Part shown: piece after piece, positions 1-8,477 of the stretch
Layout of the letters: the number at the start of each line of letters is the position of its first letter
Numbering within the stretch: the stretch's first letter is position 1
NCBI GenBank assembly: GCA_027864655.1
Contig: JAQAZG010000017.1
Location: 1 to 42,049 of the forward strand
Reading direction: 5' to 3'
From: Oleispirillum naphthae
GTDB taxonomy: Bacteria > Pseudomonadota > Alphaproteobacteria > Rhodospirillales > Rhodospirillaceae
Length of the DNA stretch: 42,049 nt
Notes under the pieces: model-generated
Database searches by the model: none
Told to the model about the DNA's origin: nothing
What the model saw: only the letters and a program-made list of their open reading frames with translations
Position numbers and translations under genes: made by a program

Positions 1-71
<71 letters not shown>

Positions 72-75
72 AATA

Positions 76-105
76 CCCCCTCATGCCACCGCATGAGGGG
101 GTTTT
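76..105 (+). terminator. Rho-independent terminator of the tRNA
   Basis: An 11-bp perfect stem (CCCCCTCATGC at 76-86 with GCATGAGGGGG at 91-101) has a CACC loop and is followed by TTTT at 102-105. It begins five bases after the tRNA CCA. It may also stop minus-strand transcription from the convergent M20 peptidase gene, although the T-run on that side is weak. Confidence 0.9.
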
Positions 106-156
106 GCTTATGGGAACGCGGTGAAGGAACCCCCGGGTCCGTCTGCGGGATGAGGC

Positions 157-1410
157 TCAGCGGTCCATCGGGGTGGAGAGCGGCTTGGTGACGCCTTCGA
201 GCCCGACCATGGCGAACAGCGCGATGAGCAGGCGTCCGGCGTGTTCCGCCTCGTACGCGTGGCTGTACCATTCCGCAGTGGAGTGCAGGTTGCCGCCAAG
301 GCCGCCTCCGCCGAGACCGGTAGCGGGCACGCCAAGGCTCATCGGGATGTTGGCGTTGGTGCCGAGGGGCGGCCAGAGGAGGGGTTCCAGCCCCACCGCT
401 TCGGTGGCCTGCCACAGCGCCTGGATCAGCGTCTCCTCCTCGCCGGTGTGCCCTGCCGGACGGTTGCCGATGCGGCGGAATTCCACGGCGATCGGTTGCC
501 CCTTCCAGCGCGCGTTCTCCGCGGCGACGGCGGCGTGGACGATTTCCTTGATCTTCGCGTCGATGTCGTTCAGCACGTCGGGATCGACGGAGCGGATATC
601 GAGCTTCGCCCGGCATTCGGCGGGAATGGAATTGACCGTGGTGCCGCCGGTTACGGTGCCCAGGTTGAAGGTGGTCTTCGGCTCCGTCGGCGGCACCAGT
701 TCGGAGAGTGCTGCGCCGGCCCGGCACAGCGCCTGGATCGGGTTGGGCATGCCGAATTCGAGCCAACTGTGCCCGCCCTTGCCGGTGAAGATCATCTCGT
801 AGCGGTAGACGCCGATCGCGGTGTTGATGATGGCACCCGGTTTGTCCAGGGTTTCCAGGCAGACGCAGGTGTCGATGTCGCGGTCGTCCTCGAAAACCTT
901 GCGGACTCCCTGGAGGTCGCCCTCGCCCTCGTGGCGCACCGTGCCGGTGAGCATCAGGCGGCCGCACGGCACCAGCCCGGCATGGCGGATCGCCCGCAGG
1001 ATGGAGAGGTTCATCGCCAGGCCCGCGGTGTCGTCGGACATGCCGGGGCAGTTGAAGACGCCGTCCTTTTCGGTGACGGTGAGCGGCACCTCGGGGCCGA
1101 ACACGGTGTCGAGGTGGGCGTCGAACATTACCTTCGGCCGCGGCGCGGCACCGTTGACGAAGCCACGGACGTTGCCGATTTCGTCTTCGCAGCAGTCTTC
1201 CGCGCCGTATTTTTCCAGCTTGGCCTTGTAGAGCGGCGCGCGCGCTTTCTGTTCGGCGAAGGTGGGCGAGGCCACCTGCACCAGTTCCTTCAGTTCCTCC
1301 AGGGTGTTCGCGGCGTCCTCCTTGAGGAAGGCGAGGGCCTTTTGGATCTTTTCATCGGCGGCCAGAGCCGCGATGGCCTGCCGCACGGGCTTTGAAACGG
1401 AAATCGGCAT
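157..1410 (-). CDS. M20-family zinc metallopeptidase / amidohydrolase
   Basis: A 417-residue M20 (ArgE/DapE/CPG2-like) hydrolase, presumably cytoplasmic, that would cleave an amide or peptide bond with a two-metal centre. Visible metal and catalytic motifs are FDAHLDTVF (His99, Asp101), GMSDDTAG (Asp126/127) and HEGEGD (Glu161, Glu163), then the dimerisation lid with KGGHSW and a C-terminal GGNLHSTAEW motif carrying a metal-ligand His. The start is the ATG at 1410, with GGAAGGAAA just upstream; an in-frame ATG five codons earlier has no ribosome site. It lies 76 bases downstream of the DcuC-type carrier on the same strand, so the two are probably one transcript. The carrier may import the peptide or N-acyl amino acid that this enzyme hydrolyses. 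The substrate cannot be read from sequence. A YgeY-like hydrolase is possible. Confidence 0.9.
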   Translation of the reverse strand: MPISVSKPVRQAIAALAADEKIQKALAFLKEDAANTLEELKELVQVASPTFAEQKARAPLYKAKLEKYGAEDCCEDEIGNVRGFVNGAAPRPKVMFDAHLDTVFGPEVPLTVTEKDGVFNCPGMSDDTAGLAMNLSILRAIRHAGLVPCGRLMLTGTVRHEGEGDLQGVRKVFEDDRDIDTCVCLETLDKPGAIINTAIGVYRYEMIFTGKGGHSWLEFGMPNPIQALCRAGAALSELVPPTEPKTTFNLGTVTGGTTVNSIPAECRAKLDIRSVDPDVLNDIDAKIKEIVHAAVAAENARWKGQPIAVEFRRIGNRPAGHTGEEETLIQALWQATEAVGLEPLLWPPLGTNANIPMSLGVPATGLGGGGLGGNLHSTAEWYSHAYEAEHAGRLLIALFAMVGLEGVTKPLSTPMDR

Positions 1411-1486
1411 GTCGTTTCCTTCCATCGTGGGGTTCGGGATATCCCGACCGCCGCGGCGGAGCGCAAGCGGCCGGGAAGGGGAGCGC

Positions 1487-2875
1487 CTAGACGACGAACA
1501 GCATGTTGCCGATCAACACGGCGACCATGCCGAGCGCACAGGGAATGGCGGTGCGCTTGACGATATCCATGGTGCCGACCCCGGCGACGCCGGCGACGAT
1601 GACGATCACTCCGGCCACCGGAGAGACCGGGCGCAGCATCTCCGCGGCGAACTGCATCGGGATGATCATCGAGATGCCCGCATGGCCGAAGGAGGCGGCA
1701 ACCGTGGGGGCGAGCCCCGCCAGCGCCGAGAACGCGGCCACGCCGCTGCCGGTGAGGATGGCGATCAGGCCGATGCACAGCGACAGGATGATCGTGGTGC
1801 CGGTCAGGCCCATGCCGCTGCTCTTCGCGCCGTCGATCATCAGGGAGACCAGCCCGGTGTTGGAAAGCCCGGCGGCGAAAAGCTGGGCGACGAAGATGAG
1901 CGACACCACCGTGGTCAGCACGCCGCCCATGCCCTTGAACATGTGCATGCCGTCGTCGAACGTCTTGCGGATGTCGCGGAAGCGCAACATGTCCACGCAC
2001 ATCGCGAAGGTCCATCCGATGAACAGGGCGGTGGAGATGTCGAGCACGATGGTCTTCGACACCAGCTTGTTGAAGATGCCGATGAGAACCAGCGGGAAGA
2101 TCGGGAACAGGGCGTAGTAGACCGGAATGTGCGCGCACTTTTCTGCGAACTTGCGCTCCTGCTCCGCGTCCGTCGCCGAGCCCTGAGCGGCGCCTTCCTT
2201 GCGGTCGAAATAGCTCTGCACGATGACGTGGGCGATGGTGATCACCGCCACGGCGCAGAGGGCGACGGGAAGCTGGTACTTCACCAGATAGACGATGAGA
2301 TCCACCCCCACGGTCCTGGACCCCAGGATGGCCATCGCCGATGATGGAGCATAACTCATGCAGCAGGTGGTGCCGATGATCGCCGCGGCGCTCGCCTTGG
2401 AAACGCCCAACCCGGTGACCAGCAGGGGATACATCGAGACCACCAGCACCATGGCCAGGCCGGCGGCGCTGGGCACCACCACCACCAGGGCGTGCCCCAG
2501 CAGGAAGGCGCCGCCCAGCAGCAGATAGCGGTTCTTGAAATAACGCAGGGGGCGGATGCAGATCTGCACCAGCTTGCTCGAGGCGCCGATGCGTTCCATG
2601 TAGGTGGCGAAACCGCCGGCGACGAGGATCAGGAAGCCGATGTGGGAAACCTGATGGATCGAGATGGTGCGGAGGAGGTCGAAAAGATCGAACCCGATGA
2701 AGCCGGTGGACTTCTGCGAGGCGGGAAGAATTTTTGAGGCGCCGCCGAGGATGGCGAGAAGGTTGAGGCCGAGACCGGCAAACAGCAGGGTGATGTTGAC
2801 GTTGTATTTCTTGATGATGGCCCATGCCGTGAGGGCTGTCCCGGCGATAGCGATATAGGGAATTATAGGTAGCAT
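1487..2875 (-). CDS. DcuC-family anaerobic C4-dicarboxylate carrier
   Basis: A 462-residue, very hydrophobic inner-membrane protein with about a dozen predicted transmembrane helices. A charged cytoplasmic stretch lies mid-protein (about residues 218-245, FDRKEG and onward). Overall length and pattern match the DcuC family, whose characterised members exchange or export succinate and fumarate under anaerobiosis. Some relatives move amino acids or peptides, and pairing with an M20 peptidase leaves that open. The start at 2875 has GGGAG about nine bases upstream. An AT-rich region with two short palindromes precedes it. It is followed after 76 bases by the M20 gene. Confidence 0.85.
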   Translation of the reverse strand: MLPIIPYIAIAGTALTAWAIIKKYNVNITLLFAGLGLNLLAILGGASKILPASQKSTGFIGFDLFDLLRTISIHQVSHIGFLILVAGGFATYMERIGASSKLVQICIRPLRYFKNRYLLLGGAFLLGHALVVVVPSAAGLAMVLVVSMYPLLVTGLGVSKASAAAIIGTTCCMSYAPSSAMAILGSRTVGVDLIVYLVKYQLPVALCAVAVITIAHVIVQSYFDRKEGAAQGSATDAEQERKFAEKCAHIPVYYALFPIFPLVLIGIFNKLVSKTIVLDISTALFIGWTFAMCVDMLRFRDIRKTFDDGMHMFKGMGGVLTTVVSLIFVAQLFAAGLSNTGLVSLMIDGAKSSGMGLTGTTIILSLCIGLIAILTGSGVAAFSALAGLAPTVAASFGHAGISMIIPMQFAAEMLRPVSPVAGVIVIVAGVAGVGTMDIVKRTAIPCALGMVAVLIGNMLFVV

Positions 2876-3223
2876 AAAACCGACTCCCTTGATTCAAGGT
2901 TTATTTTAGAATTGTTTTACAATACGCTAATTCTCGATCGCTGACGGACTGCGAGAACGAAATCAGAAAATACTTATGAGATTAGTTGGCGTATTTTATT
3001 ATTTATTCAGAGTTTCTACTCTCATTCCGTCGGCAGGGTAATTTCTTGTGTTTGATTTTATCCTTCCACGATTTTTATGATTACCTCATGAATATGAGGC
3101 GGATGTGAAGGCTGTGCCGTGTGCGATCACCCTGCCGAAGATCGATCTGGATGCGTATTCGGCATCCGCGAGGGGAGCGGAGCGGCCATCGAAAACCATC
3201 CTCAGCCGTGGCTGTGTATGCAC
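2876..3223. promoter_or_regulatory. AT-rich upstream region of the DcuC-type gene
   Basis: No convincing gene is seen here. The segment 2890-3080 is much more AT-rich than its surroundings and presumably holds the promoter for the minus-strand carrier. Two short inverted repeats are visible: CCTTGATTCAAGG at 2887-2899, just upstream of the ribosome site, and ATTGTTTTACAAT at 2911-2923. The second resembles a generic GntR-type operator. No FNR-type TTGAT-N4-ATCAA site is present. The rest (3090-3223) is GC-rich with no recognisable feature. Confidence 0.45.
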
Positions 3224-3386
3224 GTAACAGCTCGTATCACCTTGAAACGGATACGCTTCGGAACGGCTGTATTCTAGGATAATCGCCATTATCGGATGCA
3301 TACCCCCATGCACCAGAACTGCATGGGGTCGTGTGCGGTGGTGCATGGCGGTATGCACGGATGCATGGCGGTATCGCCTGTCGATC
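3224..3386 (+). repeat. Dispersed palindromic repeat, copy A (degenerate)
   Basis: About 160 bases homologous to copy B at 5615-5776 in the same orientation. Shared blocks include TTCTAGGA-AATCGCCATTAT, ATGCATACCCCCATGCA and a closing GTATCG-CTGTCGA. The hairpin here is reduced to CCCCATGCA (3304-3312) paired with TGCATGGGG (3320-3328) around a CCAGAAC loop. Several further ATGCA-like words follow. It lies downstream of the 3-hydroxybutyrate dehydrogenase gene. Confidence 0.7.
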
Positions 3387-3507
3387 CTGTGCTCCTCGAT
3401 GACCTCGGCGGGCCGCCGCGCCCGCAGAACGGCGGCCAACGGCTGTTCCACCCGATCAGCCGGTTCTGCGCGCAATGCCGTCGTCGCTCCCCCCCTTCCT
3501 TCGGTTT

Positions 3508-4293
3508 TTATTGCGCCGTCCAGCCCCCGTCGATGGTGATCGCGGCGCCGCGGATCTGCGTGGCCGCGTCCGAGCACAGGAACGACGCCAGTTCGCCGAT
3601 CTGGGCGGGTGTGGCGAAGTCGAGGGATGGCTGCTTTTCCGCCAGCAGCCGGCGCCGCGCCTCTTCTCCGGTCAGCTTCTCCCGCTCGGCGAGCGCGTCG
3701 ATCTGCGCCTGGACCAGGGGAGTCAAAACCCAGCCCGGGCAGATCGCATTGGCGGTGATGTCGTGCGCCGCGGTTTCGAGAGCCGTGACCCTGGTCAGGC
3801 CGATGACCCCGTGCTTGGCCGCGACGTAGGCGCCTTTGTCGGGCGACGCGACCAGCCCGTGCGTCGAGGCGATGTTGACGATCCTGCCGAACCCCCGGTG
3901 CTTCATGCCGGGCAGCGCCGCGGCGGTGGCGTGGAAGACGGCGCTGAGATTGAGGGCGATGATCGTGTTCCAGCGTTCCGTCGGAAAGTCTTCCAGGGGG
4001 GAAACGAACTGCACGCCCGCGTTGTTGACCAGTATGTCGAGGCGGCCGAAGCGGGTTTCGGCGTCGGCGATCATGCTGCGGGTTTGCTGCGGGTCGGACA
4101 GGTCGGCCGGATTGAAGGCGACGTCCACGCCGTAGGTGCGGGCGATGCGGGTGCGGATTGCCTCGATCGCGGTGGGATCGCCGAAGCCGTTGAGGACCAC
4201 GGAGGCGCCTTGTGCGGCCAGGGCCTCCGCGATGCCCAAACCGATGCCGCTGGTCGAGCCGGTGACGACGGCGATTCTACCTGTGATGGCCAT
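3508..4293 (-). CDS. bdhA: D-3-hydroxybutyrate dehydrogenase (SDR family)
   Basis: A 261-residue short-chain dehydrogenase expected to interconvert (R)-3-hydroxybutyrate and acetoacetate with NAD in the cytoplasm, as in polyhydroxybutyrate or ketone-body turnover. The Rossmann motif TGSTSGIG (residues 11-18), NNAGVQFVSP (90-99), catalytic Ser143 (IASTHG), Tyr156 and Lys160 (YVAAKHG) and NAICPGWVLTPLV are all present. The NNAGVQ, STHG and CPGWVLTP signatures are those of bacterial BdhA, and the length is right. The start at 4293 has AAGGAGAG eight bases upstream; an open extension further upstream has no ribosome site. It is divergent from a LysR-type gene, which is its likely regulator. Confidence 0.92.
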   Translation of the reverse strand: MAITGRIAVVTGSTSGIGLGIAEALAAQGASVVLNGFGDPTAIEAIRTRIARTYGVDVAFNPADLSDPQQTRSMIADAETRFGRLDILVNNAGVQFVSPLEDFPTERWNTIIALNLSAVFHATAAALPGMKHRGFGRIVNIASTHGLVASPDKGAYVAAKHGVIGLTRVTALETAAHDITANAICPGWVLTPLVQAQIDALAEREKLTGEEARRRLLAEKQPSLDFATPAQIGELASFLCSDAATQIRGAAITIDGGWTAQ

Positions 4294-4447
4294 GCTCAAA
4301 TCTCTCCTTGTTCGTCGGGGTTCGGGGGGCGGGCGGCATGTCCGGCGTGCCGGTTTCGGCCGTAAAGACGGGGAAATCGCGTGGAGAGGGCGTGCGGGCT
4401 GCGGAGGTTGCGTTCGCAGTCGCGACCTGAAATAATAGTAAATCCTC

Positions 4448-5536
4448 ATGCTTGACAAAGATGCGGCGCATTCCGGCGTCGGTCTTCGGAGCGATGCAGT
4501 CATGCCATACGCCACAGACTGGGAGCATGCCGTCGGCGGGAAGAGTCCCGACTGGCAGGACATCCGGATCTTTGCCGAGGTCGTCGATACGGGCAGCTTT
4601 TCCGAGGCTGCGCAGTCTCTCGGGATCAATCAGGCGACGGTCAGCCGCCGCATCGCCCGCCTGGAGAAAAGCGCCCGCACCATCCTGTTCGAGCGATCCG
4701 GCAGCGGCGTCACGCTGACCGCCGCCGCGGCGGAGCTCGTGGAGATCGCGCTGCGTGCCCGCCGTCTCACGCGGGAGTTTGAGGAGGAACTGAACGGCCT
4801 GCGCTCGACCAACGTTAGGGTCCGCATCAAGGCGACCGAACGCATCTACAACTACATGCTGACGCCCTTGAAGACCGGGGTGCCCATGGGGCCGTTGCAG
4901 GACGCGATCGCACGCCATCCCGACCTGCTGATGCCGGGCATCCAACTGGTCAGCGCCGAGGCAGGCGGAGAAGCGGATATTTCCCTGATCTGGTCCGGCG
5001 TCGATGAGATGCCGCCGGAGGCCGAGCCGGACGACAAGATCCAGCTTCTGGCGCGCCTGCGTTACGGCATTTTCTATGCCGAGCCGTATTTTGCCGGCGG
5101 GCGTCCGGTGCCGCGTGTGCTGGACGATCTGGCGCATGGGCATTCCCTTGTCAGTTTGCCGCATATTCGTGGAACCGAATCCCCCTCCGCGTGGGGACGA
5201 TGGTTTTCGGTGGTCGATCGGGCGGGTGACCGGGCCACCGTCGTCGAATGGGCCAGCGTCAGCGAGCGCCTTGTCCTCTCCGGCTCCGCCCTGGCGCTTC
5301 TACCGGTCTACACGCCGTGCCTCAGTCCTTCCCTGCGCGAGCTGCGGCTCGAAGACGAGCCGCTGTATCTCAATCTCTGGAAGGCGACGCGACGGGGCGC
5401 CGCCCGCAACGCGGACGTCCGCGAGATCTCCGACAAGCTGGTTGCGGCGTTCTCGGATGTGGATTGGACGGTGACCCGGAACAACTTTTTCGGGCTCCAT
5501 GCGTTTCCGGAAGGCGCGGTCGCTTTCCCCGACTGA
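4448..5536 (+). CDS. LysR-family transcriptional regulator
   Basis: A 362-residue DNA-binding regulator. The N-terminal winged helix-turn-helix is plain (FAEVVDTGSFSEAAQSLGIN, then QATVSRRIARLE). The rest is a more diverged effector-binding domain with VVEWASVSERLVLSGSALALLP near the C-terminus. Two starts are possible. ATG 4448 has no obvious ribosome site. ATG 4502, 18 codons later, has GGAG about ten bases upstream and leaves a more usual LysR N-terminus. Its gene is divergent from bdhA across about 150 bases, the classical arrangement for a LysR regulator and its target. The effector is unknown. Confidence 0.87.
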   Translation: MLDKDAAHSGVGLRSDAVMPYATDWEHAVGGKSPDWQDIRIFAEVVDTGSFSEAAQSLGINQATVSRRIARLEKSARTILFERSGSGVTLTAAAAELVEIALRARRLTREFEEELNGLRSTNVRVRIKATERIYNYMLTPLKTGVPMGPLQDAIARHPDLLMPGIQLVSAEAGGEADISLIWSGVDEMPPEAEPDDKIQLLARLRYGIFYAEPYFAGGRPVPRVLDDLAHGHSLVSLPHIRGTESPSAWGRWFSVVDRAGDRATVVEWASVSERLVLSGSALALLPVYTPCLSPSLRELRLEDEPLYLNLWKATRRGAARNADVREISDKLVAAFSDVDWTVTRNNFFGLHAFPEGAVAFPD

Positions 5537-5614
5537 CCCTCCACGGGCCGAGTTCCGCGTACGCTGCGTTTTTAAGAAAGCAGGCGTCGCTTGCCGTCGA
5601 ATGCTGCGGTGTAA

Positions 5615-5776
5615 GTAATAGTTCGTGTCGTCTGGAAACGAATACGCTTATGGATGGATGCGTTCTAGGACAATCGCCATTATTTCATGCATACCCCCAT
5701 GCATCAGAAATGCATGGGGGTATGCATGTTTGGCGCATGAAGTCATGCATGGATGCACCGCCGTATCGTCTGTCGA
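5615..5776 (+). repeat. Dispersed palindromic repeat, copy B (perfect 19-bp hairpin)
   Basis: Homologous to copy A at 3224-3386. It contains a perfect 19-bp inverted repeat: left arm 5686-5704 (CATGCATACCCCCATGCAT), loop CAGAA at 5705-5709, right arm 5710-5728. No T-run follows, so it is not an intrinsic terminator. Further ATGCAT words occur at 5743-5757. It sits between the LysR gene and the citrate operon. Confidence 0.75.
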
Positions 5777-5837
5777 AACCCCATCGGAAATATTAGGGGC
5801 TGAAGCAGCTGAGGCCTGAAATAAGGGCTGTAGAGTT

Positions 5838-5970
5838 GCGATATGCGAGCGACGAGGCCGAGGTCTGGCCGCCGAGAGACGCCGCAGCGCAGCGAAGGCG
5901 GTCCGAGGGCCGAAGCCCGAGGATGAAAACCGCCCCGCAAACCCAAGCCCGCCGACCCCGGCGGGAGAAG
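5838..5970. repeat. Second dispersed structured repeat, copy 1
   Basis: A GC-rich block sharing an extended motif with 14005-14195: GCCGCCGAGAGACGCCG, then GAAGGC/GCAGGC, CCGAGG, AAGCCCG(A/G)G and AAAACC, followed by a small hairpin. Here that hairpin is CCCGCCG (5948-5954) with CGGCGGG (5959-5965). It lies upstream of citS. No coding function is evident, and the function is unknown. Confidence 0.55.
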
Positions 5971-6096
5971 GGCTGCTGATTTCATAACTTTCATAAGTGC
6001 CTCATTAATTCCCGATGCTCCAACAGCGCCTGGCTGCGGCATATGCTCGCTCGAGAGGACGTCTGGCAATTCACTGCAATCTGCGAGAGGTGCCGT
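5971..6096 (+). promoter_or_regulatory. Probable promoter/control region of the citrate operon
   Basis: About 126 bases immediately upstream of citS. A direct repeat of TTTCATAA occurs at 5980-5987 and 5989-5996, nine bases apart, inside a locally AT-rich patch. A CitA/CitB-type two-component system is encoded at the end of the cluster, so these repeats are candidate response-regulator sites. That role is inference; the sequence shows only the repeat and its place. Confidence 0.4.
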
Positions 6097-7359
6097 ATGA
6101 ATATCGAAATCATGGGAATGAAGCTTCCCCACATGCTTGTGCTGTCGGTTCTGGTCGGTCTCGCCTGTGCCCTCGGCAAGCTGCCCGGAGGCATGGCCGG
6201 CGGCTTTGCCATCACCATGTCCATGGGTTTTCTTCTTGATTGGTTGGGAGCGCGGACGCCCCTGGTGAACAACTACCTCGGAGGCGGTCCGCTTTTTTGC
6301 ATTTTCGTCAGTGCCGCGCTCGTGTATTTCGGCATCATGCCCGCGAGCGTCAAAAAGGTTATCGACGGGTTCATGAAGCCGTCGAATTTTCTCGATTTCT
6401 ATATCGCGGCCCTGATCTGCGGCTCGATTTTCGGGATGCAGGCCAAGCTGCTGGTCAAGGCGGGCGTGCGTTTCGCGGTGCCGATCTTTCTGGGTCTCGC
6501 CGCGGCGGCCTTCCTGGCCGGCGTCGTCGGGTTCGTCACCGGCTTCGGCTGGAGCAAGGCGATCGCCTTCGTCTGCTACCCGATCATGGGCGGCGGCCTG
6601 GGCGCGGGCGTGCTGCCGATGTCGGAAATCCTGCACGGCAGCACCCAGATGGATACGAAGCAGATTCTGTCCATGCTGATCCCCCCGATGGCGATCGCCA
6701 ACGTTCTGGCGATCATCTCCGGAGGGCTGCTGGACCGTCTGGGCAAGAAGTATCCGAAGCTCACCGGCAACGGGAAACTCATCCGCAGCGGCGACGAGGA
6801 CCACGGCCCCGCCGTCTCCGTCCCGGTGACCGTCCAGACCCTCGGCGTGGGGTTGTTCACCGCCTGCTGCATGCTTCTTCTCGGCCATGTGCTGGCGAAG
6901 TTCATCCCCCTGCACTACTACGCGCTGATGATCATCAGCGTGGCCCTTCTGAAGGTCTCGGGCGTGGTGCCGCAGTCCTTGCAGGAATCCTGTGCGGCCT
7001 GGTTCCAGTTCGTCGCCAAGTACATGACCGCCCCATTGCTCATCGGCGTGGGCGTGACCTACACCGACCTCGGCGTGGTGATCAACGCCTTCACCTTCCA
7101 GACCTTCTTCCTCGTCCTCTCCGTCGTCCTCGGTGCGGTTATCGGCGCCGGTTTCGGCGGTCTGCTGGTGGGCTTCAACTTCATCGAATCCGCCATCGCC
7201 GCGGGGCTGTGCATGGCGAACATGGGCGGCACGGGCGATGTGGCGGTGCTGTCCGCCGCCAACCGTTTCGAACTCATGCCCTTCGCTCAGATATCCTCAA
7301 GGCTCGGCGGAGCGCTTATTCTGATCGTCGTCGGACTGACCGTTCCCTTGCTCTACTAG
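6097..7359 (+). CDS. citS: Citrate:cation symporter, 2-hydroxycarboxylate transporter family
   Basis: A 420-residue polytopic inner-membrane carrier that would import citrate, probably with Na+, for fermentation. The C-terminal block NFIESAIAAGLCMANMGG, followed by TGDVAVLSAANRFELMPF and AQISSRLGG, is the hallmark of the 2HCT family (CitS, CimH, MaeN). The length is slightly below that of Klebsiella CitS. The chosen ATG at 6097 follows GAGAGG; an in-frame ATG at 6043 lacks a ribosome site and would add a non-membrane tail. It is the first gene of the citrate lyase cluster, with 13 bases to citC, which supports citrate rather than malate as substrate. Confidence 0.92.
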   Translation: MNIEIMGMKLPHMLVLSVLVGLACALGKLPGGMAGGFAITMSMGFLLDWLGARTPLVNNYLGGGPLFCIFVSAALVYFGIMPASVKKVIDGFMKPSNFLDFYIAALICGSIFGMQAKLLVKAGVRFAVPIFLGLAAAAFLAGVVGFVTGFGWSKAIAFVCYPIMGGGLGAGVLPMSEILHGSTQMDTKQILSMLIPPMAIANVLAIISGGLLDRLGKKYPKLTGNGKLIRSGDEDHGPAVSVPVTVQTLGVGLFTACCMLLLGHVLAKFIPLHYYALMIISVALLKVSGVVPQSLQESCAAWFQFVAKYMTAPLLIGVGVTYTDLGVVINAFTFQTFFLVLSVVLGAVIGAGFGGLLVGFNFIESAIAAGLCMANMGGTGDVAVLSAANRFELMPFAQISSRLGGALILIVVGLTVPLLY

Positions 7360-7372
7360 GATATCCGCGATC

Positions 7373-8419
7373 ATGCTCGCCCAGGGATACAACCATATCG
7401 TCACGCCCCGCGAACGCGCCGCCGCCGCCGAGCTGCTGCGGGAGGCGGGGCTCGATATGCCGGAAGGCATCGACACCGGGCTCGGCTTCTACGAAGACGG
7501 CCGTCTCGTCGGCGTCGCCTTCCTCGCGGGCAACGTGATCTGCGGCGTTTGCACCAGCAGCACCCACCAGGAACAGGGGCTCGCCTCGTCCCTGGTGGGA
7601 CGTATTCTGACGGAAGCGCTGGGCAAGGGGTTCGGCAGGGTCTGCATCTTCACCAAGCCGGAAGAGGCGCCCAAATTCGCGGTGATGGGGTTTCACCTCG
7701 TGGCCGCCACCGAGGCCGCGGCCCTGCTGGAATTCGGTTCCCCGGACTACGCCGCGTGGATGCGGCAAACCCGGGCCGAACTGGCGCAGGGGGAAAACGT
7801 TCCCCTGGGAGCCGTGGTGATGAATGCGAATCCCTTCACCCTCGGCCATCGCGGTCTGGTCGAGGAAGCCGTGCGCCGGTGCCCGCAGGTGGTGGTTTTC
7901 GTCGTCGAGGAGGACGCGTCCGCCTTTCCGTTCGCGGACAGGCTGGCCCTGGTCCGCCACGGCGTGTCCGGCATCGCCGGGGCCGCCGTGCTTCCGGCGG
8001 GGCCGTACATGGTGTCGCGGGGGAGCTTTCCCGCCTATTTCTCCGGCAAGGCGGCGCACGCCGCCGTGCACGCCGGGCTGGACGCCGAGATCTTCGCCGC
8101 CAAGGTCGCGCCGGACCTGGGAATCGCCATCCGCTTCGTCGGCGACGAACCCTACTGCCCGGCGACCGCCACATACAACGCGGTGATGCGCCGCGTGCTG
8201 CCCGCCCACGGCATCGGGTTTTGCGAAATGCCGCGCCGGTGCGGCGGCGAAGGCATCATCAGCGCGTCCAAGGTGCGGGAGATACTCCGCGACGAGCGCT
8301 ACGGGCAACGCACCGAAGAGCTGAGGCAACTCGTCCCGGAGACGACGCTGGAATTTCTCCTGTCGGACAAGGGGCGCGGCATCGCCGAGGCCCTGCGCGG
8401 CAGGAGCGGCCGCCACTAG
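7373..8419 (+). CDS. citC: Citrate lyase ligase ([citrate (pro-3S)-lyase] ligase)
   Basis: A 348-residue cytoplasmic enzyme that uses ATP and acetate to acetylate the thiol of the CitD prosthetic group, switching citrate lyase on. An N-terminal GNAT-like region (about 1-125) carries CGVCTSSTHQEQGLASSLVG. A nucleotidyltransferase domain follows, with NANPFTLGHRGLVEEA (about 151-166, the GH adenylyl-transfer motif) and GIISASKVREIL near the end. The length matches CitC of enterobacteria. It lies 13 bases after citS and 58 before citD. The ribosome site is weak, which suggests translation coupled to citS. Confidence 0.93.
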   Translation: MLAQGYNHIVTPRERAAAAELLREAGLDMPEGIDTGLGFYEDGRLVGVAFLAGNVICGVCTSSTHQEQGLASSLVGRILTEALGKGFGRVCIFTKPEEAPKFAVMGFHLVAATEAAALLEFGSPDYAAWMRQTRAELAQGENVPLGAVVMNANPFTLGHRGLVEEAVRRCPQVVVFVVEEDASAFPFADRLALVRHGVSGIAGAAVLPAGPYMVSRGSFPAYFSGKAAHAAVHAGLDAEIFAAKVAPDLGIAIRFVGDEPYCPATATYNAVMRRVLPAHGIGFCEMPRRCGGEGIISASKVREILRDERYGQRTEELRQLVPETTLEFLLSDKGRGIAEALRGRSGRH

Positions 8420-8477
8420 CGGCGGACCGGGGACGTTCGGACACACAACACGGCCGACCGGCCGGAGGAGGATGACA

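Noticed and set aside
3086-3577. Minus-strand 163-codon frame downstream of bdhA
   Set aside because: It runs through the palindromic repeat and the end of bdhA, with no ribosome site or family resemblance.
4452-4475. TTGACA at the start of the LysR gene as a promoter
   Set aside because: No acceptable -10 element follows at 16-18 bases, and it would fall inside the coding region unless ATG 4502 is the start.
5615-5776. Copy B hairpin as an intrinsic terminator of the LysR gene
   Set aside because: The stem is perfect, but no T-run follows on either strand and copy A has a degraded stem.
5838-5970. Possible cobalamin or other known riboswitch upstream of citS
   Set aside because: The block is structured and repeated, but the B12 box and other core motifs of known riboswitches could not be found.
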